This document shows positions 60,991-64,000 of a DNA stretch of 64,000 nucleotides, one piece after another. A program made the position numbers and the translations under genes. Within the stretch, counting starts at the first letter, position 1; every line of letters starts with the position of its first letter. The notes under the pieces are model-generated. The model had not been told where the DNA came from. It saw only the letters and a list, made by a program, of their open reading frames with translations, and did not search any database. The DNA comes from Rhizobiales bacterium SYSU XM002. Its GTDB lineage: Bacteria; Pseudomonadota; Alphaproteobacteria; Rhizobiales; Beijerinckiaceae. The DNA lies in NCBI GenBank assembly GCA_009846685.1, contig VWVY01000007.1, positions 115,499-179,498 on the forward strand, read 5' to 3'.

Positions 60991-62061
60991 TCACTGCGTC
61001 AGGTTGACCATGCGCTCGACCGAGCGCCGGGCACGGACCGCCAGTTCTTCGGGGATCTCCACCTTGTGCTGAAGGTAGAGCAGGCTGTCGAGGATCTTCG
61101 GCAGCGTGATGCGCTTCATGTGCGGGCAGAGATTGCACGGCCGCACGAACTCGACATCCTTCGCCGAGGAGGCGACGTTGTCCGCCATCGAGCATTCGGT
61201 GACGAGCAGAACCTTGCCGCCGTGCTGGGCTTTCGCATAGTCGATCATGCCGGCGGTGGAGCCGGTGAAATCGGCTTCGGCGATCACATCCGGCGGGCAT
61301 TCCGGGTGCGCGATGATCTTGATCGACGGGTCCGCCTCACGATACCGGCGTAGTTCCTCACCGGTGAAACGCTCGTGTACCTCGCAGGCGCCATGCCAGG
61401 CGATGATCTTCACCTTGGTCTTCGAGGCAACGTATTTCGCGAGATACTGGTCGGGCACGAAAAGCACGCGATCAACACCGAGGCTCTCGACCACCTGCAC
61501 CGCGTTCGAGGAGGTGCAGCAGATATCAACTTCCGCCTTCACATCGGCAGACGTGTTCACATAGGCGACCACGGGCACGCCGGGATAGGCCTCGCGCAGG
61601 CGGCGAACATCGGCACCGGTGATGCTTTCCGCGAGCGAGCAGCCGGCCTTCATGTCAGGGATCAACACCGTCTTCTCGGGGCTGAGGAGCTTGGAGGTCT
61701 CCGCCATGAAGTGCACGCCGCCTTGCACGATGATCTTGGCGTCGAGCTTGGCAGCCATCTTGGCGAGCTGGAGGCTGTCTCCCACCACGTCCGCGACACA
61801 GTTGTAGATTTCCGGTGTCTGGTAATTGTGGGCGAGGATCACCGCGTCCCGTTGCTTCTTGAGGCGGTTGATCGCCGAAACATAGGGCGCGTGGAACGGC
61901 CATTCGACCGGAGGAATGATGTGTTTCACGCGCTCGTAGAGGTGCGCGGTCTCGGCCGCGACCTCGGGCGTATAGCTGAGATCCGGGCGCGGCAGGATGT
62001 CCTCGCCCGCCGCGGACCATCCGCGCCCCTTCGCATCAATGCCCGCCTCAACGCCGTTCAT
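60991..62061 (-). CDS. nadA: Quinolinate synthase
   Basis: Iron-sulfur enzyme of 356 residues condensing iminoaspartate with dihydroxyacetone phosphate to quinolinate. Key regions are [83 protein letters not shown] and [12 protein letters not shown]; conserved cysteines suit a [4Fe-4S] cluster. The ATG at 62061 has GGAG 6 bases upstream; GTG 62064 is an alternative. It is the first gene of the operon, with the promoter in the 189-base spacer shared with the divergent glycosyltransferase. Confidence 0.97.
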   Translation of the reverse strand: MNGVEAGIDAKGRGWSAAGEDILPRPDLSYTPEVAAETAHLYERVKHIIPPVEWPFHAPYVSAINRLKKQRDAVILAHNYQTPEIYNCVADVVGDSLQLAKMAAKLDAKIIVQGGVHFMAETSKLLSPEKTVLIPDMKAGCSLAESITGADVRRLREAYPGVPVVAYVNTSADVKAEVDICCTSSNAVQVVESLGVDRVLFVPDQYLAKYVASKTKVKIIAWHGACEVHERFTGEELRRYREADPSIKIIAHPECPPDVIAEADFTGSTAGMIDYAKAQHGGKVLLVTECSMADNVASSAKDVEFVRPCNLCPHMKRITLPKILDSLLYLQHKVEIPEELAVRARRSVERMVNLTQ

Positions 62062-62250
62062 CACTCACTCCATGTCCCGGGAGAGCCATCCCGATACATA
62101 TGCTCACTTCGAGTATTTCTATTACACGCTTTTAGCCGGAAAAGCTAGTGCCCTTCACGCACGAATTTCGCCTGCCGGCGACAGATTGACAGATGGCGTC
62201 CAATCGCGGCAACTCAGCGCCCCAAGAAGGTATGCGCGGCAGGGGCGATC

Positions 62251-63471
62251 TTGGGCGAAATCCATCCGGAACTATCCACCGGCGCCGATGCCGCGCTTCC
62301 GACCGGCATGGAGGCCGCGCGGTGGCGTGATATCGTGCAACACGCACGGGCGACAGGCTCGGAGCCACTCGACATCGCCATCGCGGAGGGGCATGTCAAC
62401 GAAGCGGCTTTCATGGTGGAGTTGGCATCCCTGCTCGGGGTTTCATTCGCCCCCGTGCCGCCGACGCCGGTTTCGGCCAAGCCACTCGATCGGATGGCAT
62501 CGCTCCGGTCCTATCCCGCGAGAGACGCCGCCGGCCGGGAGTGTCAGGTCATCGCTCCCAATGCGACAATCGCAGCGCTCCTGCAACGCCAGTCTACAAC
62601 CGGAAAGCTGCCGCCCATCATCCTGACGACGCATCAGGCCCTAATCGATGCTATCATTGCCGCGCGCCGCGATGAGATCGCGGTCCGGGCGATAACAGGC
62701 CTTTCCGCCGATCTCTCGGCACAGGCGGGAAGCCCGGCATCGTCGAGCCAGCGTTGGGCGAACGCTGCTGTAGCGCTGGCGGTCAGCCTGGCTCTCGCCA
62801 CACTCGCTTATCTGTTTCCGCTTCAGATGATGGTCTTGCCCCCGCTGATGCTCGCACCCGTCTTCATGCTGGCGGCGCTGGCGGTCCTCACCGCAGCCGT
62901 CGAAAGCCTTCGTCCAGACGTACCGTCGCCCCGACTCGCGATGAGGGATCTGCCACGCTACTCCGTCCTCGTGCCGCTTTATCGCGAGAGCAACATCGTC
63001 GGCGATCTGGTCGGTTATCTTGCCCGGATCGACTACCCCCGCGATCGGATCGAGATTTTCCTGCTTGTCGAGGAGGACGACGGGGAAACAAGACAGGCGC
63101 TCGCCGGTCTCCGTCTCCCCGGCTGGTTCCGAGTGCTTGCCGTTCCGCCGGGCGAGCCACGCACCAAGCCGCGTGCGCTAAACGCGGCGCTACCGTTCTG
63201 CACCGGCGATTGTCTTGTGATCTACGATGCCGAGGACCATCCCGAGCCGGACCAACTCCTGCGCGCGGCGGCGCGATTCCGGACAATGCCGCCGGATGTC
63301 GCTTGCCTCCAGGCGCGCCTGGGCATCTCGAACAGCTACGACGGGTTCCTGACGCGCCGCTTCGCCATCGACTACGCGGCGCTGTTCGATTGCATCAAGA
63401 GCGGCTCGGCGCGCGCGGGCTGGGCGGTGCCGCTCGGTGGATCATCGAACCATTTCCGCGGCATTATGTAG
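62251..63471 (+). pseudogene. Family 2 glycosyltransferase, truncated by an insertion
   Basis: Broken gene of 406 codons. The first ~100 residues resemble a GspE/MshEN N-terminal domain (IVQHARATGSEPLDIAIAEG). Two hydrophobic segments follow (about 170-215), then the GT2 domain: YSVLVPLYRESNIVGDLV, LLVEEDD, VIYDAEDHPEPDQL and WAVPLGGSSNHFR. After NHFR, where such enzymes continue with a GGWD block, EDADLG and membrane helices, the frame ends within four codons (GIM-stop). The catalytic base region and C-terminal membrane part are missing, so it is probably inactive. TTG 62251 with AGGGGCG is the likely start. Confidence 0.82.
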
Positions 63472-63485
63472 CAAACTCACCTAAA

Positions 63486-63513
63486 TTCAATGGCCCCAAC
63501 GGATTCCGTTGAA
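63486..63513. repeat. Hairpin at the left end of the foreign segment
   Basis: TTCAATGG pairs with CCGTTGAA (one G-U) around a 12-base loop, 14 bases before the downstream ORF and about 20 bases after the glycosyltransferase break. It may belong to the end of the inserted element. Confidence 0.4.
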
Positions 63514-63526
63514 GTATCCTGTGGGC

Positions 63527-63877
63527 ATGACAGACGCGATCAGAAAAGCCAGAACTGACACATACGAGCACACCATTACAGGGCTGCTCACAAAGCGTGT
63601 TGACCTCTACCACGAGGCCGAGCGCATCCGCGACCGCATGGCAGCCATCAAGAACGACATTGCTGCGCTGGACCGGGTTCTAGGCACACTGGGCTACACG
63701 GGCGATCTCAACAAGGAAATGCCACGCCAGAAGCACGAGCGGCTATTCGGTCAGGGCGAGTTAACCCGCGCGATTCTGGACGTGCTGAGGGATGCTACCG
63801 AGCCAATGGCGACGCGCGACATTGCGCGTGAAATCATCGCCGTGAACGAGCAGGACGCACGGGACAGGCGCTTGTGA
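63527..63877 (+). pseudogene. Hypothetical winged-helix-like protein, 3' end cut by IS
   Basis: Open frame of 116 codons from ATG 63527. The N-terminal half is a helical coiled coil (TGLLTKRVDLYHEAERIRD, NDIAALDRVLGTLGY); the C-terminal part resembles a winged helix (LTRAILDVLRDATEPMATRD, IAREIIAVN). Proteins of this shape recur near transposons in Rhizobiales and usually continue past DARDRR with a basic KRV-LRQM-like segment. Here the frame stops within the first bases of an IS-like end, so it looks truncated. Function unknown; it might be a mobile-element accessory or regulator. Confidence 0.66.
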
Positions 63878-64000
63878 CCTGAGACCCGACTTTCCTCCGG
63901 TTATGGGGAGAGTCCTTGGGTTGATTTAGGGCCTATGCGGCCCTGGTTTCCAGATAGATTTGTGCGGCGAACTCGGCGGGTGTCTTGTTGCCGAGGGCCG
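63875..64000. mobile_element. IS3-like insertion sequence, one end, continues past right edge
   Basis: From TGACCTGAGACCCG at 63875 inward the sequence looks like the 3' end of an IS3-family element, with the transposase tail on the minus strand starting 58 bases inside. The left boundary is inferred from the break in the 116-codon ORF; the other end and target duplication lie outside the window. Confidence 0.6.
63933..64000 (-). CDS. Transposase C-terminal fragment, IS3-like
   Basis: Reading from the right edge on the minus strand gives ALGNKTPAEFAAQIYLETRAA and a TAG stop. The LGNKTPAEFA pattern matches the C-terminus of IS3-family OrfB integrase-type transposases (usually H-x-LGxxTPxEF). 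Only about 22 codons are visible, so the group and activity cannot be judged. Confidence 0.68.
   Translation of the reverse strand, partial: ALGNKTPAEFAAQIYLETRAA

Overview
The window is a GC-rich chromosomal segment from an alphaproteobacterium, most likely in the order Hyphomicrobiales (Rhizobiales). Supporting traits are a PodJ-like polar factor with Sel1 repeats, a class I (archaeal-type) lysyl-tRNA synthetase, an Lhr-type helicase with PdeM, a nadA-nadB-nadC operon, pyruvate phosphate dikinase, TIGR02186 next to TauE, and many ATGA/GTGA start-stop overlaps. The genus cannot be fixed from the sequence alone. No rRNA, tRNA or CRISPR array was recognised, and no gene-free stretch exceeds about 260 bases.

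Layout. (1) 1-3579: a class I fumarase cut by the left edge and a semialdehyde-type aldehyde dehydrogenase form an operon, with a divergent GntR/FCD regulator. (2) 3586-19706: an exopolysaccharide locus with a CelD-like acetyltransferase, a Wzz chain-length protein with a dead kinase domain, a VpsF-like polymerase, a Wzx-like flippase, an O-acyltransferase, an NAD-epimerase, a GMC oxidoreductase, two GT4 and one GT26 glycosyltransferases, a GH10 glycanase and a GINT1-like propeller protein. (3) 19703-27826: an AbrB-type membrane protein with an aminotransferase, MscL, a transporter-like hybrid histidine kinase, and a copper operon (DUF2946, PCuAC, SCO). (4) 27831-34661: a beta-oxidation operon (acyl-CoA dehydrogenase, thiolase, a small unknown protein, a bifunctional hydratase/dehydrogenase, a thioesterase) followed by a DsbA-like isomerase.

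(5) 34698-41959: flagellin with its own terminator, an AT-rich spacer with a small ORF, a PodJ-like protein behind a CtrA-like box, and a TauE exporter with a TIGR02186 partner. (6) 41960-53329: PdeM, Lhr helicase, a methyltransferase and an unrecognised membrane protein in one strand-consistent run, then a LuxR-type response regulator, PyrD with a DUF952 protein, a degenerate S24 regulator, LysRS and a periplasmic solute-binding protein. (7) 53481-62061: PpdK, a SleB-like wall hydrolase behind a possible structured leader RNA, a secreted repeat protein, and the de novo NAD operon. (8) 62251-64000: a glycosyltransferase gene broken after its first half, then a foreign segment whose own gene is cut by an IS3-like element running off the right edge.

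The items most worth a second look are the sleB leader, the 96-residue protein inside the beta-oxidation operon, the inactive kinase domain of the Wzz protein, the S24 regulator without its catalytic dyad, the secreted repeat protein, and the layered insertion at the right end. All function calls rest on reading motifs and general family knowledge; no database search was run.
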